Shown: positions 31,147 to 44,355 of the stretch, one piece after another | How the letters are laid out: every line of letters starts with the position of its first letter | Position numbering within the stretch: the stretch's first letter is position 1 | DNA from: Lottia gigantea | Taxonomy: Eukaryota > Mollusca > Gastropoda > Lottiidae | DNA length: 64,000 bases | Assembly: GCF_000327385.1 (NCBI RefSeq) | Contig: NW_008707266.1 | Coordinates: 1-64,000, forward strand | Reading direction: 5' to 3' | Translations under genes and position numbers: made by a program | Notes under the pieces: model-generated | Databases searched by the model: none | Told to the model about the DNA's origin: nothing | Seen by the model: the letters and a program-made list of their open reading frames with translations, nothing else

Positions 31147-34100
31147 GCGTTTATAGGATTCCTCAGAAACTTGTGATTCTTCAACATGAATATGTATATG
31201 GGACAATCCAAAATGAAGAAAAAGTATGCATCTTTGTTTATTCATAATATATATATTTATATTATTTTATATATTTAATTGTTCTTCCTGACATGTTGGG
31301 GCTTTGTCGGTTGTTTCATTTTCTCTCTCTCTCTCTCTTCGTGTACTCCTCCACCCAAATTAGTTCGATAGCATTCATGTTCAATTGTGGGATTAGTAAA
31401 ATTCTCAAAATGTGATGCCTTTATACACTTTATAAATAAAAGGAACCGTTTGTTAGTCGTTATGTTTTGACGGAGCCCGGACTTTATTAAGCAGATTTTG
31501 AGATATTTTTTATATTGCAAAAAGGACAACTGTAAACATCACAATGAAACACGTGCGCACATAATTGCGTGATGCAGACATTTGACTTTTTTCAGGGAGA
31601 AACAATTTTATTTTAATTAAATAAGGAAACAACTTTCTTGTAATGTTCTGTAATCGTTAATTTGCATGTTGCTGGCTTTCCCTACAAATCTAACCTCACA
31701 TAAACACATTTTGCTCACGAATCCTTCCGAACAATACGACTCTTTACGGATCACTTTACGTGTTCAATCGCAAGTTTAGGTACAGAATTCCTGATATCCG
31801 TTAATAACTCGTTATAACTCGCGATATCTGGGAAGAGTAGATCACAATTTTCTTCTTTAATTAGTAAGAATTTCGTTATAAAATGTGACAGTAGCATAAT
31901 GAAGCGCCATATTCAATATTCAACCACTTTGGTGCTGAAAAGAAGGATTTATCTATGTTATGATCTAATTTTCTTACAATAACAATTTCATACACGATCA
32001 ATGTTCACAAGATGAGTAATTTCAAAGTATACTCGAATTTAATAAAACTTGATGAAGGTAATAACGAGGTGAATATCTCTTCAATATTGTTGTTATTTTA
32101 ACTAAACATATGTACGAATTTTCAAATTAAATTGATTGACACGATAATGACGTGTAGAGGTAAAAAATGGATGTTTATTTATCTAAACTAATTTTCCTCC
32201 GGTTTGCCTAATCAGTGTAAATTTCTAAATCTAATGTTAGTCGAGTTTATTGGTGTTGGCAATCACTTAGGCTCATCAATTTACTTCATTTTTAAACTAC
32301 CTTACATTCCTTCAGCTCATTTGTTCAAACTTCTCACTTAAATAACGTAATTAAAGAAACACAACTTAATGACCTGGATGACCCAGAAAAAATAACAAAA
32401 TATCTGCCTCGATCTACAACAAAATCTACAATAAATGGATGATAAAAGGTCTTACAAAGACAGGAAATTAAAATGTCTATACAAATAAAACGCAATCATC
32501 TGGTAAAAAGATTTTTGGTATTTTGTGGTAATATATAGGCTACACTGTCTAGAAACAATAATATTTGTTGTAACGTTTTAGAAAATAATAACCCAATACT
32601 AAAATAAAATGGAAGTTTCCCTGAATGCAAATTGTTGATTTTCGGTTGGATTAAGAGCTGTCGGGCGAAGTCGCAAGATCGCCATAAATGCACCATCGAA
32701 GTACTCATAGAAGTCAGTACGACATCAAAACTGATGAGTATGTTCACCCGTTACGAGAAAACGGGTACAATTTCTGATTCTCTCGCTCTTTATTTCAGAA
32801 ACATGTAAAAAAAAAAGAAACTTTGATGATGATCTTATTTCTTTTCAGAAGATCAAAACTTTAGTAAGAAGCTTTTCATCGCTACTGCTACTGTTTCAAA
32901 CAACCTGAAGGTATTTGGTCAAACCTTTGTTCTTACAATAATTAACTAAACAAGCTCACGAACCTATTAAAATTTGTTACCAGAGGCTGATGTTGAAAAA
33001 GGCGCAAAAAAAAACAATGAAGTATTGGTATATGATAGTCCGAACAGAGTTTATCATGGTTTATGTAAGCAATTGCCATCTCAACTATGAAAAGCGGTTA
33101 ATTAATGCTATGCAGTGTGAAATGGGGTAAATGATCATTTTTCGATTTTCAGTGTGACAAGAACCCGGTCTGTTGTACGGTATAAGATTCCATCCAAGTG
33201 GTGCAAATAGGTGCCGGCTTGTGATACCGCAAAAAAGTATCTCATTGCTCTTTTGTCCCATAACGACTTCAGTTTTTACCATAACCACAAAACTAAATTT
33301 ACAAAACTTTGGACAGTTAATATTAGAAGAAGATAACTTATTATCAAAGTTATTATTAATTTAGTTTATTTATTATTTTTCGGGGAAGTTCAAATGTAAC
33401 GTTTCACACGTTTAACTTTCACAGACATTCAGTTTAGACACAATATGTGGAATCAGTTTTTGGTATGTAACAATTCTTTGTGGTAACGGTATTGGTTTAC
33501 AAAGTACACAAAACATCTTCAGAATACATGTTCTGTTTCTTTCGACAACAAGGAATTTATGTTGCAATGAAAAGCATTTCGAGAGCAAAGAAAAAAGTCC
33601 ATGATTAAAAGAAATGAGATGCCCTGCAGTTTGACATCGCACTGTGCACAGTATGAGCTAGTGAATACCGTCATTTGGATGCGTCACTGCCGGAGCATCG
33701 TCTTGTATGTGATGCTTCAAGTCATCATGGATAAGTCACCTTTTCTCATTCGTTGCTACCCCCGCTGTAGATTGATAGGGTAATCCATTACAGATCGTTG
33801 ATTACAGGTTCTACAAAGTACTATCCTCTAACCGGTTATCCTTATCAAATATGATTTTCAAGGGACCGTTTTCGACAAAACAATTGGTATATACACATCA
33901 TGTCGTTAAGCAAATATCAAATACATTTTGTTGCTGGAAAAGCAACGTTCAAACGTAAATGTTTCTTCCAGCAGCAAAGCTTTTCAGAGTACTATAATTT
34001 CTGTAGTTAAAACAAGAAGCATAACCTTACCCTTGGCCTTGGTTTTGTCTGTATTATAGATCGTTATTAGCTGTGTAGCCTATTGGCTTATTAATAGTTG

Positions 34101-34695
34101 ATCTGTGGAGAGTTTATCAATAGATTTAGTGGGATTAAAAGGGTAATATTATTCCAGACAACACCTCATTATACACAGTAACATAGATATCATGAGCTTT
34201 AACTACACCATTGAGATCGATCCGTTAGTCTTTATGGCTTGGGACTAAATTCAATCTACTGATTGAACAACCTTGCCACTTGCCACAGGTCATGGTCATG
34301 CTGTAGGATCAGGCATAATTTTCTGGAGAAGATTTCGAATTTGATTTTTGCCAAATTTTATAATTTGTCGAATCTGTGTATGAGGTTCATATAGACTTAT
34401 TGGAATGTTCTTATACAGAAATTAAATTCTCTCTCCAAAATAACGTACATTCATGCCATGGGATTGGATATTTGAACGCTTGTATAACTTGCAATACATA
34501 CAAAGAAAAGATAATTGTTGAACTGGTGGTATACATGTACTACGAAAGCGATAACACTGAAGGAACTAGCACTACGTTGTGAGTTTGAGAAAGCACCCAG
34601 ATATTTCTAGTGAAACTTAACTTCCTCTTTTATGTTCTTCTAAGGGGTGCGCTCACCATCCGTTCAATCAATCGTACATTAAAACGAGAGTTGTA

Positions 34696-34945
34696 TAGCA
34701 AGTCAGTAAATAGTGTTTCCAGCTTAGAGTCGAAATTTGAGCTTGCTCATCCATGTGAATCCATAAAATATCCATGTTTGAATATTGCATCCTATATTTT
34801 TTTTTTCGAGCAGATGATTTCAAAATTGATTTCTTTTAGATAATATTGCTTGCATTGAGCTAGAGGTAAGATGAAATTGACTTCAAACTGAGGTAGCTCA
34901 GTTCAGTTCTGGTATTTGAAGACATATTTACATTTACATAAAATC
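34696..34945 (+). mobile_element. Family A interspersed repeat, copy 4 (diverged)
   Basis: Contains AAGTCAGTAAATAGTGTTTC, GAGTCGAAATTTGAGCTTGC and TCATCCATGTGAATCCA in family order; the right half is weakly matched. Confidence 0.55.
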
Positions 34946-37407
34946 AACGCCAAAATCAACCACCCAAAATTCAAAATTGTTTTCCTTAAATCTTCCATGA
35001 CTGAAAAAAGAATGTCTTCATTCGCAATATCAGAAGTACTACCTTTAAATTAATTTCACAATGGTCAATAACATGATGAAGGCAAGTCAGACATTAATCA
35101 GAAGATGAAATCAATTTAAAAGGGTTGAATGTCCTGTATTGACGGAAGTCTAGTTACAGCTGTAATCTATTGTCTTTCTAGAGATATATAGGAAGGATAC
35201 GGACACGCTGTCTGCTATTTCTAAATAAAACTAGTAACGTAATAGAGACAAAGTGAATATCTAATCTTACAGTTCTAAGATATAGAATTATTGCATGATG
35301 TGGTATCAACGATTGGAGTTGAAGAGTACAAGCAGTACATTAAATGAAATATGTTGAAGGTACTTCTGGTTTGGAGTTCACTACTACAACAATTATTGCT
35401 CCCGATTTTCTCAAGCTTTGGACGATTTCGGTTGACGAAATCGTTTTGCTTGTACGACTTTTTATTCAACTCTTCTGTGCCTGTTTGGGCCAATGAGAAC
35501 CGACAACGGCGTATGATTTTACGCTTTTTGCTTATATGCCCTATTTCGAATTTCGAACCAATAGTGAGTAACTCCTAGGGCTGGGTTCTCGGTTCACACT
35601 CTTACCCATGTCAATCCTCCGAGGTACATCTCTGACAGGGAGATGGAAGACTCTAATGCAGGACGACGACCAATGTATCTGTCTTTCCAACTATATTTGC
35701 TTAACCATCAACATTTCTACACCGAGATAGATCGTCTTCAACGAGATCTTTTGAAATCTGTCATTATCCAACCAGATTCATTTTTCTTTCAAATGATCCG
35801 CGCGTGGTAGAAAACGACCGACTAGAGATTGTTGTCGTCTCGTTTGCCCATGCCAGTCAGTGAAACTATTGATTAGACTCTAGTCGGCGACAAAAATCTC
35901 CGACAAGGACGATTCGTGCACTAGCACCAGTACTGAAGAGTTATCTCCCGTACACATAGAATTTATTTTCCGATTTTTTAGTTTGAAGAGTTATCTCCCG
36001 TAAACAATGAAAGTTATTTTCAGATAGTGATGTTATGTCACTCGATCACCAAGTCCAACCGTGGATAGCACCGAAAGCATGTTTTCTTATCATTTCACCA
36101 CTTGGCAGGTCATCATTTTATATTTTCTATGTGTGTAAATAAATTTGACTATACAACATCACCAGTATTTAAAGCTACAAGAATCAGAGAAGTTTCGGAA
36201 TTTCATTTAATTATGCCTTTTAGTCGTGGTTTATTGGTATAAATTTAGATGAAATTGAATTTAGGTCAGATTTAATTGACAAGAATTCGAAAAATTTGGA
36301 AGGAATTTTGACATTAATTGTAAGAATATTGTTAAAAGCAAACACATGTATTAGAAAGTTCTAACGTGAAAAAATTTGGGCCAAAAATATAAATAAAGGT
36401 GCAAGAAAATGTGTGGCCTGACACAGAATGGCAAATCTGATCATTCAATGATAATGCAAATTGCAATTTAATTTGCTCTTCAGATAAATCATTAAACAGT
36501 TTTTCTAAAACGAAAAAAAATAATGCATAGGTTTTTTTTCATTACAGAATTTAATCAGTGAATAAAATTATAACAGCGTATCGAATGCATCATATCGTGC
36601 AAAAGAATGTAGTAGAAGTATCTAAGATATTGAAAAAAGCCAAGTGTAATTCTCGATAGCAATATCATAACCAGGTGAAGTTCTTCTAACGAACCACTAG
36701 AGTCAAGCTCGCAATCTGACTGAAATTGTAGCAAAGTGACCCCGACATACGTTCATAAGTTTACAAGATTTTTGAGAATAAGGTGTAAGCAATAAGGTGT
36801 CAACAATTCCTCAAATGTGAAAAAAATGTAAAACACTGTCATATTTAATCACGGAATTGAATTGAACAGGTTACTTTTCAGCCCACCCTCTCACCCCCCT
36901 TTTGAAACAATTCTGACAACGGATCACTTCCATTACTGTTACTTTACACCATACACCATAACCCTTATACATATATTACTAGCCCCTCCGAACAGCTAAC
37001 TAGCTACAATTCAGAATTATAACGGACAGCGGAGTGGAAAATAGAACGTTAAAGTTATTGTGTATCCTAATCACCGTTCAATCAGTCCATTGAGCGTACA
37101 ATATATTATTATAACATTCATTAGCTTTAACATCACATCACATCACTATAATTACATTTACCCCCTTTATTCATATTGTAAATATATAAACTTTTGACCC
37201 GTCAATAAAGGGTGAATATCAGCCGTTATATCATAATATGCCCAGAAATAGTAGTTTCCATTCAACATTGTTACAGAATGTTTTTGTTCCATTCATTCCT
37301 CTTATTAACAAATTTCGCTTACTTATCCTAAAATGAGTAATTTTTGTTTTCGCTTTGAAACAATCAATTGATTATATGTTTGGTTAACTCTTGTGTAGCA
37401 TGACAAA

Positions 37408-37870
37408 CAGTAGCGGCTTCAGCCTCCAGGAACTGGGGGGTACAAATAGGGGAAAAACTTTCGAGGAGTTCTCAATGCGGAACTGCCATGGGCGTGAGAT
37501 TCTCATAAAGAGTTCAAAGAAGTAAAAATTTGACACAAAAAATCTATGTCTATTGTTTTAATGACTGATCATTACTCCATATAAATTTACTTTCGCTTTT
37601 GTGGAAACATATGACCAGGGATTTAGGTAAGTCAGAGTATCTATGGCACAATAAACCGTCAGTCCCTCTAAACCGACATTCCCTCACGTCCGATGGGATG
37701 CCGGTTTAGAGGGTTTCACGAAACATAGAATTGATTTAGTGCATCCAGACACATATTTTGGGACGGAAACATATCAAAATCATATTTGAAATTTCTTAGA
37801 AAGGAAGTGGAGTACAAACAAGATTTTATAGTTTCCGTTCGTCGTCTGAAGAAAGTCTAATATAGGACGC
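37408..37870 (+). mobile_element. Family J (hAT-like ends) element with nested hairpin MITE
   Basis: Starts CAGTAGCGGCTTCAGCCTCC, close to the hAT-type CAGTGGCGG terminus, followed by a GGGGGG run. From 37742 it shares ACACATATTTTGGGACGG, AAATCATATTTGAAATTT and GGAGTAC with 8150-8230. The region is interrupted at 37660-37713 by the hairpin described separately. Confidence 0.5.
37660..37713. mobile_element. Short perfect-ended hairpin, pogo/Tc1-like terminal inverted repeat
   Basis: The left arm CCCTCTAAACCGACATTCCC (37664-37683) pairs with GGGATGCCGGTTTAGAGGG (37695-37713) across an 11-base loop. The left arm is preceded by CAGT, as in pogo/Tigger ends. This looks like two element ends with almost nothing between them. 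Confidence 0.55.
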
Positions 37871-39339
37871 TATTATCGCAAAAACATTTTGGTTTGAATG
37901 GTGAACCCTACTAAAAATCTGTTTTTGAGTCTTCGATGAGACTTGCGACTTTTAAAATACCAGGTAAAGTTACAGGCGTATGAGAAGAAGGTAGCCTTTT
38001 CCCCATTTTACCACAACTGTTAATGATATGAACAAAACCGTATGCCATCAGTGGGTTTCGGGGAACCATAATACATCTGATGCCAAAGTATTTACTTGGC
38101 CAATCATCAACGCATAATTGTTCCTTATCTTACCAATTCCAAATAAACTAGAGGGCAATTTAATTGTTTTCGCCAATAATTTTACGCAAAATCACCGTCA
38201 AAGCTGTTGGGTACACTTACGATAATATAGTACTATTAGATAAAAATATAACAAGACACTTTATGTATATCTAAAGTTCAAGGAAAACAATGCCCGGAGA
38301 GACTAGAGACGGGAATAAAACTTTCCTGCTTTAGAACGTGATCAGATTTCTGGAGTGCAAAGTCATGTTCTACTCACGCAGATCTGTCCACAATGACGTC
38401 ATCATCCATCAATTTTTGAAAAACAAAAGGTCACACTTAATACACCTGGGATTCATTAACGATTTAATGACAATTAGCAATGATCTTAAGCAGGAAAACA
38501 ACTTGACATCTGTGCATTAACTTAACTATAGTTGTTTAAATTGATTTTAAAAGTTGGGAGAGACATGCCAACTAAATAAAATGGACACTTTGTATGCTTA
38601 CATCATTGAAACTAAAGATCTATCCCACCATCATAAGAGGGGAGGGGTGTAACGATAACAGCGTTAGAAATTGAATTGGATTTAATTCTTACACGCCTTG
38701 AATCAGTTTTACTCTCAACTAAAAATGCATACGGTTAATCCAGAAAAGAACAAGAACAAACTGGAAGCTAACCCATGTTGTTATCCTTGTCCAATATGTA
38801 CGGTTCTTCATGTCTTTCTTCACTTTGAGTTGCGAATACGATTAACTATTGATCTAATGTCAATGGTGTATGTATCACGTGAATAAAGACGTCGGCTAAT
38901 GAACATTAATCGCGCTGGTACGATCCTAGAAAGAAAATAATCTCGTCATTAGTATAATAAAAATATATGAGAATTGAAATAAAAGACGGATGATTATTGA
39001 TCTGGAGAAAGTAATTATTGAGGAATAGACATCCTAATTTATAAGAGGAGAACTATCGAGTTACCTTGTTTGATCTTCTAAAATGTCTCACATATGATGA
39101 GAGAGTTCCCTCGCTTGGCGACTAATGTACTTTCTTGATGTGAAGGGCACAAGGCCTATGACAAATTATAAAATGCTGTCTGAAGGTAATGAGAAATAGT
39201 CGTTCCAAAAGACTACAGAAGACCGTTGATCTTGTATCCCGGTGTGCCAAGATGGTGTTTGTAATCAACTTTATCGTTTGTTCACAGCAGCATGTTAATG
39301 TCAATAGCCGTTCAACTTGAGACAGTGACCAGGTGATGA

Positions 39340-40060
39340 CCAGTTAATATCTACTGTTTTGACCACAGCCAGTTGATGTTAACAACATTGGTATCCCTTA
39401 CCACAGACATCAACATTGTATAGTATCGTGTCCAAACCACACCCCTATTCTTCATACTTCCTCGGGGTCGTGGTAACACAATTCATAGCTAGATATTGTC
39501 CAATCAAAATTGGTCCTATTGTATTGGTAGCAAAGTTAAGCCAATCAAAACAAATCACTCGTTATGACGCTATAGGGAAACGTAAACAAAACGAAAGCAG
39601 CGTGCTATTGCACATTTTGATGAATATGTATGGTACAGAATTGAGAAAGATTTTCGTTAAAGAATTGAATCCGAGAGAAAATCAAACCCGTATTCTTGAT
39701 ACGATGCTTGTATAGCTACTTGGCCACACCCCATTGAAATCAACTACAGTGGAATCTATTACCAGAGACAGTTGGTATTAACATTGGTATCTTTTACAAA
39801 ATCAAGTCGATATCAACAGATATTGACAGTCAGTTGAAATCAACAACATTGGTAACCTGCACCATAGCCAGTCGATATCAACAACATTGTTAACCTGCAC
39901 CACAGCCAGTCGATATCAACAGCATTCGTTATCATTTACCACAGACACGGCAGATATCAGATGAATCAATGGCCTTTATCACATACAGGCGGTTCATATC
40001 AACAGAATTGGAATTCTTTACCACAGCTAGTTGATACAACAGCAGTAGTATCCTCTTGGG
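39340..40060 (+). repeat. Degenerate ~42-48 bp minisatellite split by a ~310-bp insert
   Basis: Units around ACCACAGCCAGTTGATATCAACAACATTGGTATC occur at 39355-39420 and again from 39745 to 40055 (five or more clear copies). The insert at 39425-39740 is unrelated. Related 13-base stretches border it (CCAAACCACACCC at 39432; TTGGCCACACCCC at 39720). Confidence 0.7.
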
Positions 40061-40094
40061 TTTTTTGTCCTTTGTCTCTGGTAGCTTCCCCAAT

Positions 40095-40345
40095 TTAACT
40101 AAAATTAGACCAAACTTTCGTTTTCGTTTTATTAGTTATATTTCTAGTATAGCCACTTCAGAGTAAGTTCTTACGGCCGGATTCTTGAATATACGTCAAA
40201 ATAACCCTTTGACCTAATCGGATGACATCTACTTTAACCAAACGTCACTAAACGCCCACGCTGGTGAACGCGTAAATTTGATTGTTAAACCCTACTCTGA
40301 AGTGGCTATACTAATAAAAAAAGCAAGCTCGGTCTAATTTTAATA
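40095..40345. mobile_element. Family C foldback MITE
   Basis: The left arm (TTAACTAAAATTAGACC, then AGTATAGCCACTTCAGAGTA) pairs with the right arm (TACTCTGAAGTGGCTATACT, then GGTCTAATTTTAATAA). Arms are about 70 and 55 bp around a unique centre of about 120 bp. No coding capacity. Confidence 0.75.
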
Positions 40346-40840
40346 AGGCTGGCTGCTAAATATTTTGTACTACCGTTCTGCGGTTTTCTTCATTAACAGG
40401 TTCGGGTTTTTGAAAATGAAAAAAATATCCTTAATTAATTAAAAGTGGGCCAAACATCCTGTTATAAGAAGTTTATATAAGAAGGCACAATGTTCTTGTG
40501 TGTGGTACTAGAACTAGTCTAAATATCTGTTTAATACCCGACCGAAAGTATCCAGGTACAGAACAGATGTACTTTAGATGATAAATAAAACACACTTTAA
40601 AACTTGGTACTTTACATATACACACAATATAATCACTTTGTTCACTCTGTAGTTATTTTACATGTCTAGAATATTTACCAATTCTTCGTATATTTAATTG
40701 TTAATAATCTGTGATAATTATATTTATTAGTATCTTTCATTTCCGCAACAACCACAACAATACCGTTGCTTCCTCTCCTAACGTTTCACCATCCGTTCAA
40801 TATCAGTTTCACCAAACTTACCTTAGAAGGGTATTTTTGA

Positions 40841-41090
40841 AACTAAGCTATCAGTTATAGTGTGCACAGCTCAGTTCACCATAGAAATTTGAGCCTTCAA
40901 ATCCATGTGTATCTAAAGTTATCCGCAATTGAAAGTTCAAATGACGACTCGTCTTTTCTTGAGACATACATAGAAAAGTCATAATATAGAAATAGAAAAT
41001 GAAAAATCAAATTTCAGGTATTTTTCGTGCAGTTCATGTAATTCTGACTATTAACATTTATCATATCAATCGCCGAAAATGGCGAACCAT
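40841..41090 (+). mobile_element. Family A interspersed repeat, copy 5
   Basis: Carries GTGCACAGCTCAGTTC, AAATTTGAGCCTTCAAATCC, ATGTGTATCTAAAGTTATCC and ACTCGTCTTTTCTTGAGACA, in the order of copies 1-4. One of the better preserved copies. Confidence 0.7.
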
Positions 41091-41744
41091 GACCTTCAAG
41101 AACTAAAGTTGATTATATGAAAACATATATGAAGGTGAAGCTAATATTGTAGGTATAGCATCTTACATTTTGGTCATTCTGTGTGAAACACTGTAGAGAG
41201 ATTTGTATCCACATTTTAGATTAAGCTAGTGATATCGACGGTGCAGATTAAGCTAAAATATTATCGACATTGTATATGGCTAAAGCTATAATTGTTTTAT
41301 TACATTTGAAGCTCAAACTGACATTATCCGTGTTGAATCTGAAGCTAAATATTGCTGTATATGCAGTTGATTTGTACTTTGCAAAGTCGATCGTGCCTGT
41401 AAACTATATTACCATAAGAGGTCTCGTGACTTATTTAATACGAATGATCTGATAACGATATCCACTTAGAAACATAAGATCATTAAATTTCTATCAGAAC
41501 CAACAAATCTAGGCTAAAGACATTTCTATTGAATTATACTTGAAACAACTGAATTAACTACTTAAAATCATTTTATATATTCCAAAGTTTGAGCTCTTCA
41601 ACATTTTATCCCATCAATGAACGCAATGCATACATATTTATAATATAAGACGAGCCGTTTTTAAATATTTAAGGCAAATCAAATAACTTAAGATCCCACA
41701 TCTCATTCATATATTGTTTTCTATAACCTGTAGACATTTACTCT

Positions 41745-42620
41745 ATTTCATTTATTTCATCAATCTCATTGATACATTTCTTCTATTTACATTTCGACAT
41801 TAGACACATCGCATTGATATATTTCTTCTATTTACATTTCGACATTAGACACAACGCATTGATACATTTCTTCTATTTAGATTTCGACATTACACACATC
41901 TCATTGATATATTTCTTCTATTTACATGTCGACATTACACACATCTCATTGATATATTTCTTCTATTTACATGTCGACATTACACACATCTCATTGATAT
42001 ATTTCTTCTATTTACATGTCGACATTACACACATCTCATTGATATATTTCTTCTATTTACATGTCGACATTACACACATCTCATTGATATATTTCTTCTA
42101 TTTACATGTCGACATTACACACATCTCATTGATATATTTCTTCTATTTACATGTCGACATTACACACATCTCATTGATATATTTCTTCTATTTACATGTC
42201 GACATTACACACATCTCATTGATACATTTCTCCTATTTACATGTCGACATTACACACATCTCATTGATTCATTTCTTCTATTTACTTGTCGACATTACAC
42301 ACATCTCATTGATATATTTCTTCTATTTACTTGTCGACATTACACACATCTCATTGATTCATTTTACACACATCTCATTGATATATTTCTTCTATTTACA
42401 TGTCGACATTACACACATCTCATTGATTCATTACTCCTATTTACATGTCGACATTACACACATCTCATTGATACATTGCTCCTATTTACATGTCGACATT
42501 ACACATATCTTATTGATTCATTTCTTCTATTTACTTATCGACATTACACATATCTTGATGTTTTCTTTTATTAATGTCGACAATTTTTCCATCTTACTGT
42601 TATGTCGACATTTAACCCAC
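41745..42620 (+). repeat. 45-bp minisatellite, about 18 copies
   Basis: Units combine CATCTCATTGATATATTTCT, TCTATTTACATGTC and GACATTACACA; nearly every unit carries the palindrome ATGTCGACAT. The centre (41930-42200) is almost homogeneous and both ends are decayed. A length divisible by three leaves a 303-codon open frame, which is judged a by-product: no leader, splice signal or known domain. Confidence 0.93.
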
Positions 42621-43664
42621 CTTATTGATACATTTCAATCAGTCTTTGCATCTCTCTTTCTCATAAGTACAGAAATTTGAGAAAAAGTACAACTCAATTT
42701 AATTTAATAAAACAATTGATTCCAAACTGACCCACCAGGGCCTGATGTCTACTTAAATATAATTCCATTATCAATATAATTAAATTTCGCTTAGTAGGTT
42801 AGTGTGTTACGTTTTTGAAAAATGTAAGACGGTCATCAACTTAGTAACCGCCATACCACACCGCCTTAATGGGTGGCAAAGACCACATTAAATTATTGCG
42901 GTAATTTCGTACAAAATGGACATATATAAAATTAACTTAATTAAAATACTTTGACGAACGTTGTGAACCACACGACATGTCTTCGTTGTCAAAGAATTTA
43001 AGGTAAATCAGAAGTACTTCTACTGAAATAAATGGAAGGTATAAGCGCCCTCATTCCCGATATAAAACCAAGGGCTCTCAGAAAGTCACAAAATTCCTTT
43101 TGTTCGGCCCAACAGGAGCTGTATATACATTTATACCCAGAATCCACGAGCTTCTCGCATGCATGACATATTAACTGCACCCAGAAGTAACCGGATATTC
43201 GTCATAAAATGACAAAGTATGACTTTACGACCAGAAAAGCTTGGTCAACGTGCGATAGCACCTCACTTCTTTTAAAAAAGCTCTCCATCAAATAAAAGAA
43301 AGAAACTCCAGACTTCTAGAATGATAAACCCCACATCTTATCTCATTGTAAGACATGTACTGTTTCTAATTCAATCAAATGTTTTTTCTGTGACTTTTTG
43401 AAATTTCTATTTTGGTAAATTAACTTCATTGCCGTACATCTACTTTAATTGAAACCATTTTATTTGAATTGCCTTGAAATTTTAAAATAGTTGCAACGGG
43501 TGCCAACGATAAATGGTGTATGTTCTATCTGAAATTAAAGTTATTTGTTTATGAAGTAAATAGTTATATGAAGAAGAAATCTAAAAAGAAACGATATCCT
43601 GGTTATTTTCTCTACGTTAAAAATAATGATAAAATGAAATTTCCTGTAATTATTGTTATATTTC

Positions 43665-43905
43665 AGTGATAGGACTTTAAGGAAAACGGACGTAATTTTG
43701 AATTTCAATAATACGGAAAGGACTTTAAGGAAAACGGAAGTAATTTTGAATTTCAATAATACGGAAAGGACTTTAAGGAAAACGGACGTAATTTTGAATT
43801 TCAATAATACGGAAAGGACTTTAAGGAAAACGTACATAATTTTGAATTTCAATGATACGGAAAGGATTTAAAGGAAAACGGACGTAATTTTGAATTTCAA
43901 AGATA
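43665..43905 (+). repeat. 48-bp minisatellite, five copies
   Basis: Unit: GGACTTTAAGGAAAACGGAC, GTAATTTTGAATTTCAATAA, TACGGAAA. Copies differ at one or two bases (GGACGT, GGAAGT, GTACAT), so the array is young. Confidence 0.92.
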
Positions 43906-44024
43906 AGAAAAGAATGTTTCAAAATTTCTAAGCTTATAAAATGGAAGGAAAAGGATATCTTTATACACTTGATGCACTGGAAAATTGTAAAATGGTAGCA
44001 GGTGTTCAAAAATAATATTTGTTA

Positions 44025-44355
44025 TAGCCCCGTCACATCGGACAGGCGTCCTTACTAAGCTACTGCGGCGACGTTGCCATAAGCGTGAAGGAAGAAACAG
44101 ATATCCTACGGTTGGCGGCAATAATCGCCGTTGAGATTACCACGGAATGGAATCGAGAATGACAAGTGTCGTAACATCTCCATAAACGCACTAAAATTGA
44201 AGTGCACCAAGCCCATAGATCCTATTAGAGACACCCATTGAGAGCATAAAATGGCAAAATTCGCTCGCATATGTCGCAGGTTGAGAGCGACTGATGTAGA
44301 AGTTGTAATTATAAGGGACTTTTTCTCGCGTTTGCTTCACGTTTGCCGACTACCA
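44025..44355. mobile_element. Family G interspersed element, copy 1
   Basis: Matches 51311-51652 over the whole length: GACAGGCGTCCTTACT or GGAAAGGCGTTTTTACT, GCTACTGCGGCGACG or GCTGCTGCTACGACG, ATGGAATCGAGAATG or ATGGGATCGAGAATG, TAACATCTCC, CGCATATGTCGC or CGCATAGCCCGC, and AGGGACTTTTTCTC. GC-richer than its surroundings. No conserved reading frame between copies. Confidence 0.75.

Noticed and set aside
41769-42680. 303-codon frame as a secreted or membrane repeat protein
   Set aside because: Periodic by-product of a 45-bp minisatellite; no start context, flanking exon or domain.
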